Assembly: GCA_948146395.1 (NCBI GenBank)
Contig: OX411554.1
Location: 37,921,730-37,985,729, forward strand
Source: Fragum whitleyi
Lineage: Eukaryota > Mollusca > Bivalvia > Cardiida > Cardiidae
Direction of reading: 5' to 3'
DNA length: 64,000 nt
The notes under the pieces were generated by a model. That model was not told the DNA's origin. It did no database searches and saw only the letters and a list, made by a program, of their open reading frames with translations. A program made the position numbers and the translations under genes. Positions within the stretch are counted from its first letter, which is position 1. Every line of letters starts with the position of its first letter. Positions 23,792 through 35,757 of the stretch are shown piece after piece.

Positions 23792-24169
23792 AATCATTTA
23801 CCTGACACTATCTGATTGTAGCAGATGGAAAACTGGAATTGCAGAATAAATTCTCCCTAATAAGTAGGCAGTAAAATATGGAGTTTTTGTTACCATGGTT
23901 ACAGCAGTAATAAACCAGGTTGACAATATCTGTTCATTATATACTTTTATGGTGTTGTTTTATAAATATTTAAGAAATAAAGATATTTTCAGATCCTATT
24001 TTCTTGCTATTCCATTCAAATATTTTTCATAATCTCAACTTAAAGATGAAATTGATGATTATGTCTCATGGCGTATGATCTTTTTATGTAATTGCACCTT
24101 TGATAATATGGCTGTAAAACTCAAATCTCAGCTGATTTCATTGCCTTCAATGAATCTACCAGCGTGAAC

Positions 24170-24300
24170 TAGTTGCTAGGAAAGGATATAATGGTAGTTC
24201 TCAGCGGTTATAAATAATGGGAGTCCATTGTCAGGTGCTCCAGCTACCAGTAAAAAAATTGTTAAAAACATTGTTAAACCCATTTCAAACAAACAAACCT
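24170..24300 (+). repeat. S3 SINE-like repeat
   Basis: GTTGCTAGGAAAGGATATAA, TCAGGTGCTCCAGCTACCAG, AAAATTGTTAAAAAC and a CATTTCAAACAAACAAAC tail. Confidence 0.5.
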
Positions 24301-24529
24301 ATTTGTGCTGGTGACAGTGATAAATGGATAGTTAGTCAGACAGTTCAATTCAGTATTGTTTTTCCTATCGATTATACCTTGAATAATTAATAGCAACATG
24401 TAAATTGAACAACAGGTAATAAAAAAGCCAGGTGCAATACGAGCACTGAAAGAGACGTCTGGTTATTTTGTGATCAATATTTTATGAAACAAATGCTTCC
24501 CCATTTCAGTGCTTTTTAAGTTTGGATAA

Positions 24530-25795
24530 TCGTAGAGGGAGTATATTGCTCTGCACTTATCAGTTGGTCCATAGACCGTTTTTTGTCCATAGCATATCTC
24601 AAAAAGTCTGCAACATGGAATCATGAAACTTCATAGATGGATAGATCTCATTTGAGGAGAAGTGCAGTGCACAAGAGCTGTAATTCTAATCGTCATATTT
24701 TTAGCTCCACTGGCTGAAAGCCACTGGGGCTATTGTCATGGCGTTGTGTCCGTCGTGCGTCCGTCCGTACGTGCGTCCGTGCGTCCGTGCGTCCGGTCGT
24801 AAACTTTTTCTTTAAAAATCTTCTCCTCAGAAACTACTGCATGGATTTCAACCAAACTTCACAGGAATGATCCTTGGGTGACCCTCTTTCAAAGTTGTTC
24901 AAGAAATTTTGATCCAATGAAAAACATGGATTTAATGGGCGTGGCTTATTTCCAAATATGGTAAAAAGTGAGTTTTCTCAGGTTTTTAATTGATGGATAC
25001 CAATGAAATTTTATATAAATGATCCTTGGGTGACCCTTTATCAGTCTAACAAAAATTATTGTGATCGGATGAAAAATATGTATTTTATGGGCAGAGGTCA
25101 TTTCTCTATATGTTATATAGTGGAAACTTTGATAATCATTTTCTCAGAATCTAACCGATAGATATCAACCTAATTTTACATGAATGATTCTTTGGTGACC
25201 CTTTATCAGTGTACAAAAAATTATTGTGATCCAATGAAAAATATGTATTTTATGGACGGAGGTCATTTCTCTATATGTTATATAGTGGAAACTTTGATAA
25301 TCATTTTCTCAGAATCTAACTGATAGATATCAACCAAATTTTACATGAATGATCCTTGCGTGACCCTTTATCAGTCTACCAAAAATTGTTGTGATCGGAT
25401 GAAAAATATGTATTTTATGGACGGAGGTCATTTCTCTATATGTTATATAGTGGAAACTTTGAAAATTATTTTCTCAGAATCTAAATGACAGATATCAACC
25501 AAATTTTACATGAATGATTCTTGGGTGACCCTTTATCAGTGTACAAAAAATTATTGTGATCATATGAAAAATATGTATTTTATGGACGGAGGTCATTTCT
25601 CTATATGTTATAATATTGGAAATTTTGAAAATCATTTCAATATCAGTAGAACCCAAAATATCTAAAAATCCAGTCAGAACTTAGATTTGCTATTACAAGA
25701 AATTCAAGCCTGTGGAGCGACACAAGCCTTTCAAGGCTTTCTAGTTTTTAAGTTTTTGCCCTTTGTTTATTGACAAATAATATGCTTTAGTCTTT
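24530..25795. mobile_element. Family C element with family D nested inside
   Basis: Family C runs from AGGGAGTATATTGCTCTGCA to ATCGTCATATTTTT and resumes AGTTTTTGCCCTTTG. Family D (~24709-25748) begins AGCTCCACTGGCTGAAAGCC, has a microsatellite of CGTC/CGTG units near 24750-24800, several ~171-bp repeats (GATCCTTGGGTGACCCTTTA ... TATGTTATATAGTGGAAACT) and ends TTTCAAGGCTTTCTAG. No coding capacity. Confidence 0.6.
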
Positions 25796-25799
25796 GTCC

Positions 25800-26770
25800 T
25801 ACATTATCATCCAATCAGAAGGCTGCATTTTCAAATTTTTTGAAGGTTTATTTTCCATAAACTTTCCAGCCCAGGTTTATTTTGATCATTATTTCATTTA
25901 AACGTCGAGGTTTATATGTTATACCACGCATGCGTATAGACTAGAAACTACCCCTTCATTAATATGCAATGACCACGTGATAAGTACACGTGAAAATCGT
26001 AAAACTCGTGCACATGTTGTATAATGAATATCCTATGTAGATTTTGATCTGGCATGGCATGGATTACTTAATGTCGAATCTCTTATGGAAGAAAAGTAAC
26101 GCTAACTAATGAGATCTTATTGAACAGTGCAATATTTCCTTTACATCTTTAACGCTTATTCCAATAAACTTCTCGTTTAATGACTTTTGGTACCTTACTA
26201 AATTTGGCCAAATCTCGTTTCATGATCGGCTATAGATGTGCGTATCATAGTCTACCAAAAAAACCAAGGACAATTAATTTAGTTGATGCCACAAGAAAAC
26301 GTCAACGAAGAGGGGTCATTGCATGTGCATATGTTAAAGGTTTGGTGGACTGTATAACATCTTTTTTACTCAACAGAAAAGTATACTCGCCTAGTTGTTT
26401 ATGTCTTTAGATTGCCCTTCATACATAAATTCGTAAACAATTACTGGCACATTTATTCAATCAAGAGACTTTTCATTACATAAGATAATACGATTCCGTT
26501 TAGTATTTTATTCTTTCGAAGAAACGTGCTAAACAGAGTGAAAACTTATTAGATTTTCGTTCATCTATACTGTCGGGTAAATAAAACCAAATTATACTTC
26601 ATATTTATCTTCTGTGATAGCTTTTATAAAGACTGAATATTTGCGTGCATATTTCATCAACTCCATATTTGGAAAGAGAGGGGCGTTTACTTGTAATAAA
26701 TGTATCCGGCTTATTCCGTTTAAATCGTGCAATGTGATGCCAATAATATAAAAGGCGGGAAAAAGACTAA
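25800..26770. other. Unassigned, relatively repeat-poor
   Basis: Contains an unrecognised 76-codon plus-strand frame (26180-26410) with a basic patch KKPRTINLVDATRKRQRR. I know no family for it, see no convincing splice sites around it, and do not call it a gene. Confidence 0.3.
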
Positions 26771-26773
26771 GTC

Positions 26774-26885
26774 AGTTAAACGCTAATAATTGAAAATTAA
26801 ACTATTAAAACAGCCTCAGTCGGTCGCTAGGCTCCCTCCTTTCGGCTGTTTAAATCATTTAATTTTCAATTATTAGCGTTTAACT
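26774..26885. repeat. Long hairpin with perfect 28-bp arms
   Basis: The left arm starts AGTTAAACGCTAATAATTGA (26774-26801) and is the exact reverse complement of 26858-26885. Inner segments AAACAGCC and GGCTGTTT also pair. The loop is GC-richer (GTCGGTCGCTAGGCTCCC). No second copy was noticed in this window. Confidence 0.8.
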
Positions 26886-26949
26886 ATTACTTAGACGTAC
26901 TATTATGGGGTGCATAAATGTTTTGAAAACAATTCTTGTGTTAATTTTT

Positions 26950-27243
26950 ATGCCCCCCGTATCGAGAGATCGGGGGCATATTGTTTTACTCATGTCCATC
27001 TGTCTGTCTGTCTGTCCGTCCGTCTGTCTGTCCGTCCGTCAGTCCGTCTGTCCGTCCGTCTGTCTGAAAACTTAACCCGAAAACCTTTGCCTTTTCTCCA
27101 AAAGTATTTGACACACAAAGCTGTACACCAAAGTCAAGGTCATGTGACAAGGTCAAGGTCATGTGACAAGGTCATCTGTCAAGGTCAAACTTTAAAAAAA
27201 AATGCTGTTCCAGGGGCATTCATGTTTCACAAACACATCTTGT
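26950..27243 (+). mobile_element. HINE-like family A
   Basis: ATGCCCCCCGTATCGAGAGA with GGGGGCAT forms the terminal hairpin. A CTGT/CCGT microsatellite, a single core with TCAAGGTCATGTGACAAGGT and the end TTTCACAAACACATCTTGTT follow. The frame at 26910-27296 reads through the microsatellite and is not a gene. Confidence 0.7.
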
Positions 27244-27477
27244 TTCAATTAAAAACTCTGGTTGCTAGGGCAACAGAAAAATTCTTACTCTTTTGATTAT
27301 ATTAAAAGAAAAAAATATTTACAAACTATAAATTGTAATGAATAAAATATGCTGTGATTATAGAAGATCCCTTAAATTTGTGTCAGAGGTTTTATATTTT
27401 TTTCTGCAATCAAATGTTAATATTTTACACCGATTATGCTTATTTTGGCCATTTCTTTCACCAACTTAACAAATATT

Positions 27478-27534
27478 GATGGCTCAGTGTGAAACAATTG
27501 TGACTGCCTATATGTTTACGACTTTTGAGTCATC
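27478..27534. mobile_element. H1 hairpin MITE, partial
   Basis: GATGGCTCAGTGTGAAACAA and CTGCCTATATGTTTACGACT then TGAGTCATC. The middle of the right arm is deleted. Confidence 0.5.
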
Positions 27535-27839
27535 GGTATGTAGCGTAGCCTCTAATTAAAAGACCACCCTCTTCTAATGGAAATGCGATAAATCTAAAGG
27601 AACCCCTCGGGTTATAATAGAGCTTTTATGGTACAGTAAAACATGTATTAAACAACCACTTACAGGAAAACCAAAAAGAAATTGTTGAAGAGATTGGTGG
27701 TAAAGTACATGTTTGTTTACAAATTAGAAATATAAATTTGATTGAAATTTATGATGTAAAGTATCCTATGCTGTAAAAAAACAATAGAGTAATCTTATTG
27801 AGACGATTTTAATGAGTTGTTACAACATAGGGTTAATTT

Positions 27840-28150
27840 TGTATATGTGTGTATTTCCGTTTATTTATCGTCGCTACCGAAGCACATGCCCATATGAGCG
27901 ACGCCCCCAGAAGACGGTTAGTTGTTACGGGGGATAGTGCAAGGATACATGACGAAACTACTGCTGAGATCCGCCATGGTTCTTTAACGTGCTCGGTGTA
28001 AAGCACCGTCTCACGGGGCCTCGGTTTAACGTCTCATCCGAAAGACAATTAGTTTTGTTAGTGTACCAGCCCGGGAATCGAACCCACGCGGTCGAACTTC
28101 AAATGGTTTTGAAGTCCGGCGCTCTACCAACTGAGCTAATCGGGCTGGTA
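27840..28150 (-). repeat. S2 tRNA-derived SINE, full copy
   Basis: On the minus strand the head holds an intact A-box TAGCTCAGTTGG (28127-28138) and B-box GGTTCGATTCC (28073-28083). TACCAGCCCG/CGGGCTGGTA flank the head as a 10-bp inverted pair. The body contains GTGAGACGGTGCTTTACACC and GAGCACGTTAAAGAACC and ends near 27840. A true tRNA is unlikely, because standard acceptor and T-stem pairing fail. Conserved-domain SINEs of molluscs (MetaSINE type) are a possible relation that I cannot verify. Confidence 0.7.
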
Positions 28151-28154
28151 TAAT

Positions 28155-28790
28155 TTTGTATACCAATAATATCTCCATCTTAAGATTTTTTTATCTTAAA
28201 TCTAGGGGGGATTCTGAAAACAGTCACTTAATAAAAAATGGCTGTGGTCGCAGAGCAAGATGGACATTGTTTTATAAAATGCAAAATAAATTCATAATCT
28301 GTCTAAAAATATTGAAAAAGTAAAAATGAAGCAATTAATCTCAGATAAAAACAAAGGGAGGTAATGAATGGAGTACTATTTTTAGCACCATCAATTTCTG
28401 TAATGACTTAACCTTTCCTTTCTTTCAAAGATCTCTTTAATCACCGAGGGAAAAATAGGAATCAAAGAGGAGAAAATCTGGAGATTTATTGATAAAAGAT
28501 AGACAGGATTAGACAGATTAAAGTGTCCTGGGGTAATCTGCTTAATGGACAAATTTGGTGTGGGAACTAATGGTTATTGTAGTTGAAGCAAATAATTGCA
28601 AGCTCATATTTGTATTAGATGTGTGGTACCTGAGAGTCTGTGTTAATTAATTGTATACATGTATTTGGAATCAATAATACAGATTTTATTTCATTAATTT
28701 TGTTGTTTTTTTCAAAATGTGAATATAGAAATGTTTGATGCCTTCAATTCTGAATTATTTAACTTTTGTGTTTTAACTCACAGTTGTACT
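28155..28790. other. No gene seen
   Basis: AT-rich; no recognised repeat or exon. Confidence 0.4.
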
Positions 28791-28796
28791 TATATA

Positions 28797-28958
28797 AGGT
28801 GGTGGAACCGTAATAGTTCCGCGACATTTTGGAACTCATGATCTTTCACAATGTTGACAGAGGTTTCCTTATGAAAATCATAAGGAAACCTCGGTTTACA
28901 CTGTTAAAAGTTCATTACCTCCAAAACATTGCAGAACTATTACGGGTCCTCTACCTAA
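28797..28958. mobile_element. H3M palindromic MITE
   Basis: AAGGTGGTGGAACCGTAATA to ATTACGGGTCCTCTACCT with centre TTTCCTTATGAAAATCATAA. Nearly its whole length is an inverted repeat. Confidence 0.7.
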
Positions 28959-29339
28959 ATTGGTGAAAAAGAAAAGTCTGGACAAAATACACTTCAATTG
29001 AGCCATAAAAAAATATATTACATGTATGGATAATCTTGCTTGAAGAAACAGTCTTTTGGATAGTTTTAATTTCTATTTGATAATTGAAGACTGGAAATAT
29101 AACCTAGTGCCCATCTTCATTTTGAACTCGTGAGTTAAACAGAATGTGTTGTAACTTCTACAGCTCTGTTGAAATCCAGGGATTTGTGTTGAGGTATTAG
29201 ATATGATCTTCTTCATTATGGTGAAGATTTCATCATTTTAAAGCAAATTAATACAGTAAAACATGTAGCAACCACTTACGGGACCACCAAAGCGGCCTTT
29301 TAAGAGAATAGAATGGTCACCAAGGACATGTTTTGTTAT

Positions 29340-29605
29340 CGCCGCCGTTCAGTAAAGGGGATATAGTAATGGTCTGCATTGGTCATTCCGTCATTAAAAT
29401 TGTCAGTAGGTTATCTCCTAAAGTATAAAAGCTATCAACTTGAAACTTTATAAGCATATAGATCTCATGGAGAAGAAGTGTAGTGCCCAAGAACCAAAAC
29501 TCTTGCTTGCATAATTTTGGAGTTAATCCCATTTGATTAGACTTCAGTTTATTATCAAGCTTTGATGGTGGGGATGGCCATGTCCGACATGGCTCTTCTT
29601 TATGA
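29340..29605 (+). mobile_element. HINE-like core fragment (family E type)
   Basis: A single degenerate core unit (TATCTCCTAAAGTATAAAAG ... ACATGGCTCTTCTT) near a decayed left end. The frame 29383-29679 is its antisense shadow. Confidence 0.45.
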
Positions 29606-30317
29606 GTAAGAAACATAATTTTGATTAAAAATGTATATTTTTGTAAATTTCTCAATAATACTTTGTGGTACAAACTCATTAGAATCGTCTCAGTGAGATG
29701 ATTCTATTGAGATTAAACATCATTGGATTCATTTACAATACATGTAATTCTAGAGTAATCATGTCTACATAATAAAAAGTATTTTGATTAAAAGGTATTT
29801 TGAAACAGTCGCTTAATAAAAGTGATCACTTAGTATATGTGGTCACTTGAACAACATGGACAAATTAATTTAGATATGGACATAGATATTAGACATTATT
29901 TGAATTAATTTTGTGCATATATTTATTTTCAAAGCCAAAGTATAACAAATTGCTAAAATCCATCCTTAGCTAAAAACTTCCTGAAATGTAACAGAAAATG
30001 AATAGGAAATTGCAACTCTTTTACGCAAAGTTATTCCACAACTGTCGTTTCGCAAAATATCAAGCTCATTCAGGCAGCCAAGTGCCATTGTAAAAATGTT
30101 CTTGTGGATAATTTGTTTACTTTGGGGAAAGTTGTGTTTGTATTAGCCAATAATATGCCTGATTCTTTATCTAAATAACACTTTGATTTGAACAACCTAA
30201 AGCTTTGATTTAAAAGTTATTGACATTCTTCGAAATCTATTCTGGCTTGTGGGCCGGCATCTGAAAATGGCGCATGTAGAGATGTTACTTGTGAGAACCT
30301 GACTCAGTATGAAAACT

Positions 30318-30546
30318 TTAACCCTTTCCTGTTTTACAAAATTTTGGACCTGTCCAAATTCAAAGGTTTTGCAGACGAAAATTTAAAGTGGATTTAATTT
30401 GAAAAATAGCCATTCGGTAGGGTAGAAAATAGTGTGGAAAAAGAAGAAATTTCTTGTCAGAAGCAATTTCTTCTTTTTTCACAATGTTTTCTCAATTATA
30501 AAATCACAGGCACGTAAAAAGGAGGGATTAAACAGCAAAGGGTCAA
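30318..30546 (+). mobile_element. P1 piggyBac-like MITE, reference copy
   Basis: TTAACCCTTTCCTGTTTTAC at the left and AACAGCAAAGGGTCAA at the right. The inner hairpin is AAGAAATTTCTTGTCAGAAG plus CAATTTCTTC. The AT-rich TTTAATTTGAAAAATAGCC stretch is uninterrupted here, which makes this copy useful for reading the interrupted ones. Confidence 0.75.
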
Positions 30547-30599
30547 TCTGCAGTTATGATGTTTTTGTTGCAAAGAAATATATACAATCAATTTAAATG

Positions 30600-30850
30600 G
30601 TTATTTCATACCTCAATGAAATCAACAAATTTCTCTCTACATAATTTATAATCTAATATTATGAAGCTAGATTGTTAAGATTTCTCAATAAAAAGAAGGA
30701 TTTCTTTTGGGACTACATTGTGCGCATGCTTAAAATAGGTGCTTACTCAAAATTGTTTTCTTTGAGGAATAAAACCACATTTTTAGCCAATCAGTGCCTA
30801 TATCTTGATTGGCACAACTAAAATTAAATTATTTTCTTTTGGAGATATAT
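30600..30850 (+). mobile_element. M7 dispersed element
   Basis: TTTCATACCTCAATGAAATCAACAAAT, AAGGATTTCTTTTGGGACTA and CTCAAAATTGTTTTC. Ends not resolved. Confidence 0.4.
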
Positions 30851-30989
30851 TTACCAGCTAATGTAAACGGGGTGTATTTAGTGTCGCCTTTTTTAGCGCC
30901 TTTGGTTCTGACACCCAGTTTTGCGAGTTCATATTTTAGTGAAAGTCAAAATATTTTGACGTCCCTAAGTACTAAAATTTCGTAAGTGC

Positions 30990-31195
30990 AGGACATGTGT
31001 CTACGCTTCTAGCTGCGTCAACTGCTTTGTCTGGAGAATAACTCTGTCACCTGGAGTCCGAGTGACTTGAAATTTGAGGGATACATTCCTCTCATGATTA
31101 CATAGTTTCAGTACTCAACAGCTGTAACTCTGCCTAGCCCTCCGGTGTGAGCATTGTGACTGGGGTATCTTGTGACAATTTACCCCCTTAAAAAT
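30990..31195 (+). mobile_element. Family F fragment, old
   Basis: TTGTCTGGAGAATAACTCTG, CTGGAGTCCGAGTGACTTGA and GGGTATCTTGTGACAATTT match the start and end of family F, with the middle shortened. Confidence 0.5.
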
Positions 31196-31199
31196 TGTT

Positions 31200-31805
31200 T
31201 ATCATAAATTGATTGAGTGATATTTTATGTTTCATGTGTGTAGTTGATTGCTAATATAGTAAAAGTAAAGCTCTCTTTAATAAATATGATTTAATATTAT
31301 CACAACTACATGCATTGTAGTATAGTTCCGCAAGAAAGAGTGAGGTCCGAGAAACCGTTTTCTCCTATCATATTCAATGTAAAATTGATCTTTGATCACT
31401 CACTTGAAATTGCATGTCTATACTAGATTAGATATAATCTGAAAGAGGAAACAGTTAATTCAGTAGCTTGAATTTCAAAGAGAAATGGTAAAAGTTGAAT
31501 TTAGCATTCCTCTTTGTCTGAGAATTAGCTGTCAGAAGCAAATAATTTGGCTGAATTCAAGAGATACATTTCAGACATTATTAGATTTAAATCAAGTCTA
31601 GGATTTTAATTTAGACTGGCAGACTATCTATTTGTATGTAGAGGTTTAAAGAGGAAAATGAAATCTAATTTTAAAAATAAAAGCAAACAAAATAGGTCTC
31701 AGGGCCTCAGTGAAACTGTTATTCTAGGGACTCAATCATCCTGTAGTTTCTATTCTTTTTTCACTCCTAGCATTTTTCCAATCCAATCTGTATTTAATAA
31801 AAAAA
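31200..31805. other. No gene seen
   Basis: AT-rich. One arm of the hairpin seen at 8412 recurs at ~31385-31415. No other structure recognised. Confidence 0.4.
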
Positions 31806-31811
31806 GATAAT

Positions 31812-32045
31812 TGAGCCTGTGTGTGACATTTCCAACATTTTGAGATGGGCATGAGGTGCAAACATTGAGCAGCGTAGACATACACCTACTGTAAATGTAA
31901 TGTTATCTGATGGTTTACAAGTACTTTGAGACTTTATCTATCTACAAAACACATAGTGCAGACTCTGGTCACACTGTGCGGATGCACAGGCTGGTCAGAG
32001 TCTTTGCTATATGTACTTATTTGAAATTGTTGGAAATCTCACGCA
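31812..32045. mobile_element. M6 MITE
   Basis: GAGCCTGTGTGTGACATTTC to AAATTGTTGGAAATCTCACG, with GTGCGGATGCACAGGCTGGT centrally. Confidence 0.65.
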
Positions 32046-32299
32046 TTATAAGGATCAAATAAATATTATCTAAATTGCACAAGCTATGCAATGAACCATT
32101 TCAAATTTTGTGATTATTTTGGACCAGCCTGGATGCCATGAAGTTTGAAAAGTTATTTCTACTAGTCCATCTTATGTCAGTTCAAAACATAAAAATTGAA
32201 TCATCAGGCAATAATATAATGCAAACATTTCAAACACAATTTACAGATTCAAAAGGTATGTGTTTCTGTCTCAATATTTGTTCAAAGACATTGAAATGG

Positions 32300-32465
32300 G
32301 TTGATAATTGTAGACCTATGTGAGATAGCAGCTTGAGGATCGGAAAGGATGTGATGGTAGTACTTGTGAGAGAAATACCAGGAATCCATTGTTAGGTGCT
32401 CCAGCAACCATGATATAACTGAAAGATTGTTGAAAGAGGCATAAAATTCCATTCTAACAAACAAT
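32300..32465 (+). repeat. S3 SINE-like repeat
   Basis: GTTGATAATTGTAGACCTAT, GTGATGGTAGTACTTGTGAG, GTTAGGTGCTCCAGCAACCA and AACTGAAAGATTGTTGAAAG in order, with an AAC-rich tail. Confidence 0.55.
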
Positions 32466-32836
32466 AAATCAAAGAAATTTAAGAACTTTTTCCAAAACAG
32501 AAGTCCTTTTATCAACATTTGAAAGGACAATTTTTAGGTGGCATAACAGATAAACTACATTTCCACTGATGAAGGATTAAAATTGTTTGAGTCATTTGAT
32601 TTATTTAGACAAGAGATTTTGGCCTTATGGGGGTAAAATTGAGTTGAAATATTGTTTTGTAAAATGGATTTCACAGTCAGGCGTAAATGGAGTTGAAATG
32701 AATTGACCTTATTTTCTGCAAGGTTTGTTGGTTAGAAAATCTGTTTTTGTTGATATGCATGCTAAGATTATGATATGAGTTTTTTATAAAGATTTTTAAA
32801 GGATGAAAGGAAAGTGTCAAATATACAGAGTAATTC

Positions 32837-32910
32837 AATGGCTCAGTACAAAACATTTGTAACTCCCTATACATTTATAGAGAGTGACAATTATTTCGCA
32901 CTGAGCCATC
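32837..32910. mobile_element. H1 hairpin MITE
   Basis: AATGGCTCAGTACAAAACAT with CTCCCTATACATTTATAGAG and CGCACTGAGCCAT. One inner-stem base has changed, so pairing is slightly imperfect. Confidence 0.6.
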
Positions 32911-33164
32911 AAATTGTCCTCCTGTGTGTCAATAATTAAAGACTGTCAAAGAGAATTCATTTCTTTTTAAATTTGATACTTCTAGCCATTTTGGTGATAC
33001 AGCTAATTTGAAAAGCTCTTTTAAATATTATATTCCGTTTATATCAAGTATATGACATATATATGACTGTCTGATAAAATATCAAGTTAAAGAAGACATA
33101 GTTAGCATCTTTTGTTTGTTTGTGATTTATCAGAGTGTCAAAGATTTTCTTTGTATCATTTCAG

Positions 33165-33251
33165 ACTGGAGTCACTGATGGGTTTAGACAGAAGTCACAT
33201 TGAGGATGAGACGTTACGGCATTCATCGTGGTATCAGGCAGGAATACCTAG
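33165..33251 (+). CDS. SH2-domain protein, internal exon
   Basis: Encodes LESLMGLDRSHIEDETLRHS followed by SWYQAGIPR. The W-Y-x-x-x-I-x-R pattern is the start of an SH2 domain (strand A and helix A). A TTTCAG acceptor precedes the exon and a GTATGT donor follows. The last two bases (AG) combine with the first base of the next exon to give Arg. The ~20 residues before the domain have an acidic patch, HIEDE. Exons upstream of this were not recognised, so the N-terminal part and start codon of the protein are unknown. Confidence 0.88.
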
Positions 33252-33254
33252 GTA

Positions 33255-33888
33255 TGTTTGGTAAAGTAAACGATAAAATGCCAAATATATGGTAGCTGAA
33301 AATTAGGATCAGGCTACAATTGATTTCCTAATACATGTAGAATGTTAACTGCAGGTTCCAAGGTTTATACAGAAATCACAAGGAGGACCAGACATTACAG
33401 CATGTCAACCTTGCAGATAAAGCCAACTGCAAAAATTGAACTCTATTTCTTCAAATTGCATGAAACTTTCAGAATGTTCTACTCCATGTGATCTTGATGC
33501 CATTTGGTGATTTTCTGCTGCATCATCAAAAAAGGTGCCTTCAGCTGGCAATATTGATCAAGATATTGATGATTGACTTGACATGTCCCTGTAATCACAG
33601 GTTTTTCTCTACTGGTTGATTTAATTAAAGCAGATTGCCCTCTCACATGCAATGTACAGTCTTCATACGCTATTTCTGGAAAACCGTAATCAATGTGATC
33701 AAAGGTGTTTTGGTGCAGCTTATTGCTGATTTCAATAATCATGTTTGCAAAGTATATCAAGTTGTGAAGACTCTCCTGAAGGTCAAATTTGCAATTTAGC
33801 TACATCTTTCTTTATATGAAAGGTTGTCATTTAACCATACTTAAAAGTTTTTTTTTATTCAAATAATATAAAAGGACACAAGCAAAAA
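33255..33888. other. Intron of the SH2 gene
   Basis: Non-coding. The antisense frame at 33479-33760 overlaps no recognisable repeat or protein family and has no visible exon signals. Confidence 0.4.
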
Positions 33889-33889
33889 A

Positions 33890-34475
33890 AAGCTGTTTGT
33901 TGTTCATATAATGAAATATTTATTGATCTTAAACTAAAACAAATGATAATTCTAATATACACCCATGGAACGTGTGATCAGCCATGACGTTGAGGCGTTT
34001 GCCATTCGGGCGATGTCCACTTCTTTCTTTGGAGCATAACTCTGTCACCTTATGTTTAATTAATCTTAAAATTTGGCAGAAATTTCCTTCTTATGATAAT
34101 AGAGTGTAGTGTACAAGAACCAGAACTCTACCTTGCATAATTTTTTAATTATTTCCCTTTCTTTGTTTCAAAATTGGATATCCAGCAGTGTAACGGGAGT
34201 TACTTGTGACAATTTGCCATCATATTTCTTTTTTAATGTAAAAAGAGATGATACATGAAGATTTAAGGAAAATTCTCTTAAAGTGTGTCATTTTTGCATG
34301 TGATTGCTTGGCAGTGTTATGAGGGCTCTGATAAAATGGACCCTGCTTAGATAACTTCAAGAAGGGTGAAATGAACAAATGTGAGGTATAATCTTTTGGT
34401 AATTTTACTGGTTTGGCGGTGAAATTATAAAGAGATATCTTCCATTATTTCTCGATAAAGTTCCCAGAATGCGTT
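33890..34475. mobile_element. M9 repeat interrupted by family F HINE-like element
   Basis: AGCTGTTTGTTGTTCATATA and TTATTGATCTTA match M9. After ~33965 a family F copy (GGCGTTTGCCATTCGGGCGA to TAACGGGAGTTACTTGTGAC) intervenes to ~34232. M9 tail sequence (GTCATTTTTGCATGTGATTGC, TTATTTCTCGATAAAG) resumes after it. It lies in the SH2 gene intron. Confidence 0.5.
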
Positions 34476-34749
34476 TAAAACTGACCTAAAAACTTTATTA
34501 AAAAATATTCTTTGGTATTACTGTCTTGCTATCAACTTAAGATTTTGTTTAAGAAAAAAATCATTTTAGAAACTTAAGACCAGTGGTAGGTGCAAAATGA
34601 TAGACAGAAAATGGATTTATTATCAGATCAGGCGACTATCAGGATTACGTCAGGATTAAGATAATCTCTGACTGGATTAATGGGTAGATTTTACACAGAT
34701 AACTTGGATGTATTATCCCTGATGTGCATATTCTCCCACGATGATTTTA

Positions 34750-34998
34750 CACTTGTCATGCTGAATTATAGAATGCTCTTTCAGAATATCACTCATATCA
34801 AAGTACTGAAAGTTTTAGAATCCAATGGCAAAGAGCAATCTTGAATTTTTGAAAAAATATTTTATGAATAACTCTACCTTGAAAGGGGACAGACAGGTGG
34901 TGTAAACTAAGAACAGACTGCGCAAATGTGCAGTCTGATCTTTGTCTATACCTCCTGTCAAAGTAGGAATATTGAGGGTTCAGCATGACAAGGGGTAA
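34750..34998 (-). mobile_element. P2 MITE
   Basis: ACTTGTCATGCTGAATTATA to TCAGCATGACAAGGGGTAA with CTGCGCAAATGTGCAG centrally. TTAA flanks are degraded. Confidence 0.65.
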
Positions 34999-35683
34999 AC
35001 AAAGATTGTTAAAAGAATAATGACTCTCCACTGCCCCTGAAAGATTTGTTTTCTTCTGATGGTCAAGGTCACACATCAAGGTCAAATTTTAAAACTGAGC
35101 TTGTTAAGAGCAAAGCTCTTGCATTTTTAGATGGCTTTTTTTTTTTTACAGTTTAGCAAGGTTGTTAATTCTTCATCATGAGTGGGTATGCCTTTTAAAA
35201 CTAATTTTAGATAGGTTTCAAGGTCATGTGTCAAGGTCAAACTTTGAAAATTTGATTTTATCTCACTTGAATTTAGCTGCTGCATTTATATAAAATTGAA
35301 ACAAATGGTGTCTGTCATGAACCGAGGTGCATTTTTTAGATTAAGATTCTTAAGAATCTAATTAAGATGTATTTTTTTTTAGATGAAGATTTTCAAGAGG
35401 CTTAATAAGAATCTTAAGATAATTAATGAGGAAACATAGTTGGTTTTGCATAACAAGTACCCTTGACAACGTTGAAAGTTTTCACTCGAACAATTTAAAA
35501 TGGTTTCTTATGATATCTTGATAACCTTTTTAAGTGGGATTGCTCTGAAAAACGCACCTCAGAATAATAGGTGATAGCATTTGAAAAAAAAAATCAATCA
35601 GATATCTTGATGGTCAATGGTTCAAATTGTCCGTATGTATGCATGTGAAGCATACCTTGAGGAACTGATTTAGATATAAATTT

Positions 35684-35757
35684 ATGGCACAGCTCAAAAC
35701 AGTTGTTACTCCCTATAAACATATAGGGAGTTACAACTGTTTTGGGCCGAGCAATGG
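35684..35757. mobile_element. H1 hairpin MITE
   Basis: ATGGCACAGCTCAAAACAGT; CTCCCTATAAACATATAGGG; AGTTACAACTGTTTTGGGCC. CTCCC/GGGAG version. Confidence 0.65.

Noticed and set aside
26180..26410. 76-codon frame with a basic patch
   Set aside because: Unrecognised, no Kozak-like or splice support that I could see, and a frame of this length is expected by chance. Mentioned in the region note only.
28063..28149. Possible tRNA gene (minus strand)
   Set aside because: A and B boxes are perfect, but the standard 7-bp acceptor and T stems do not pair in the right register, and the SINE body follows directly. Called a SINE head.
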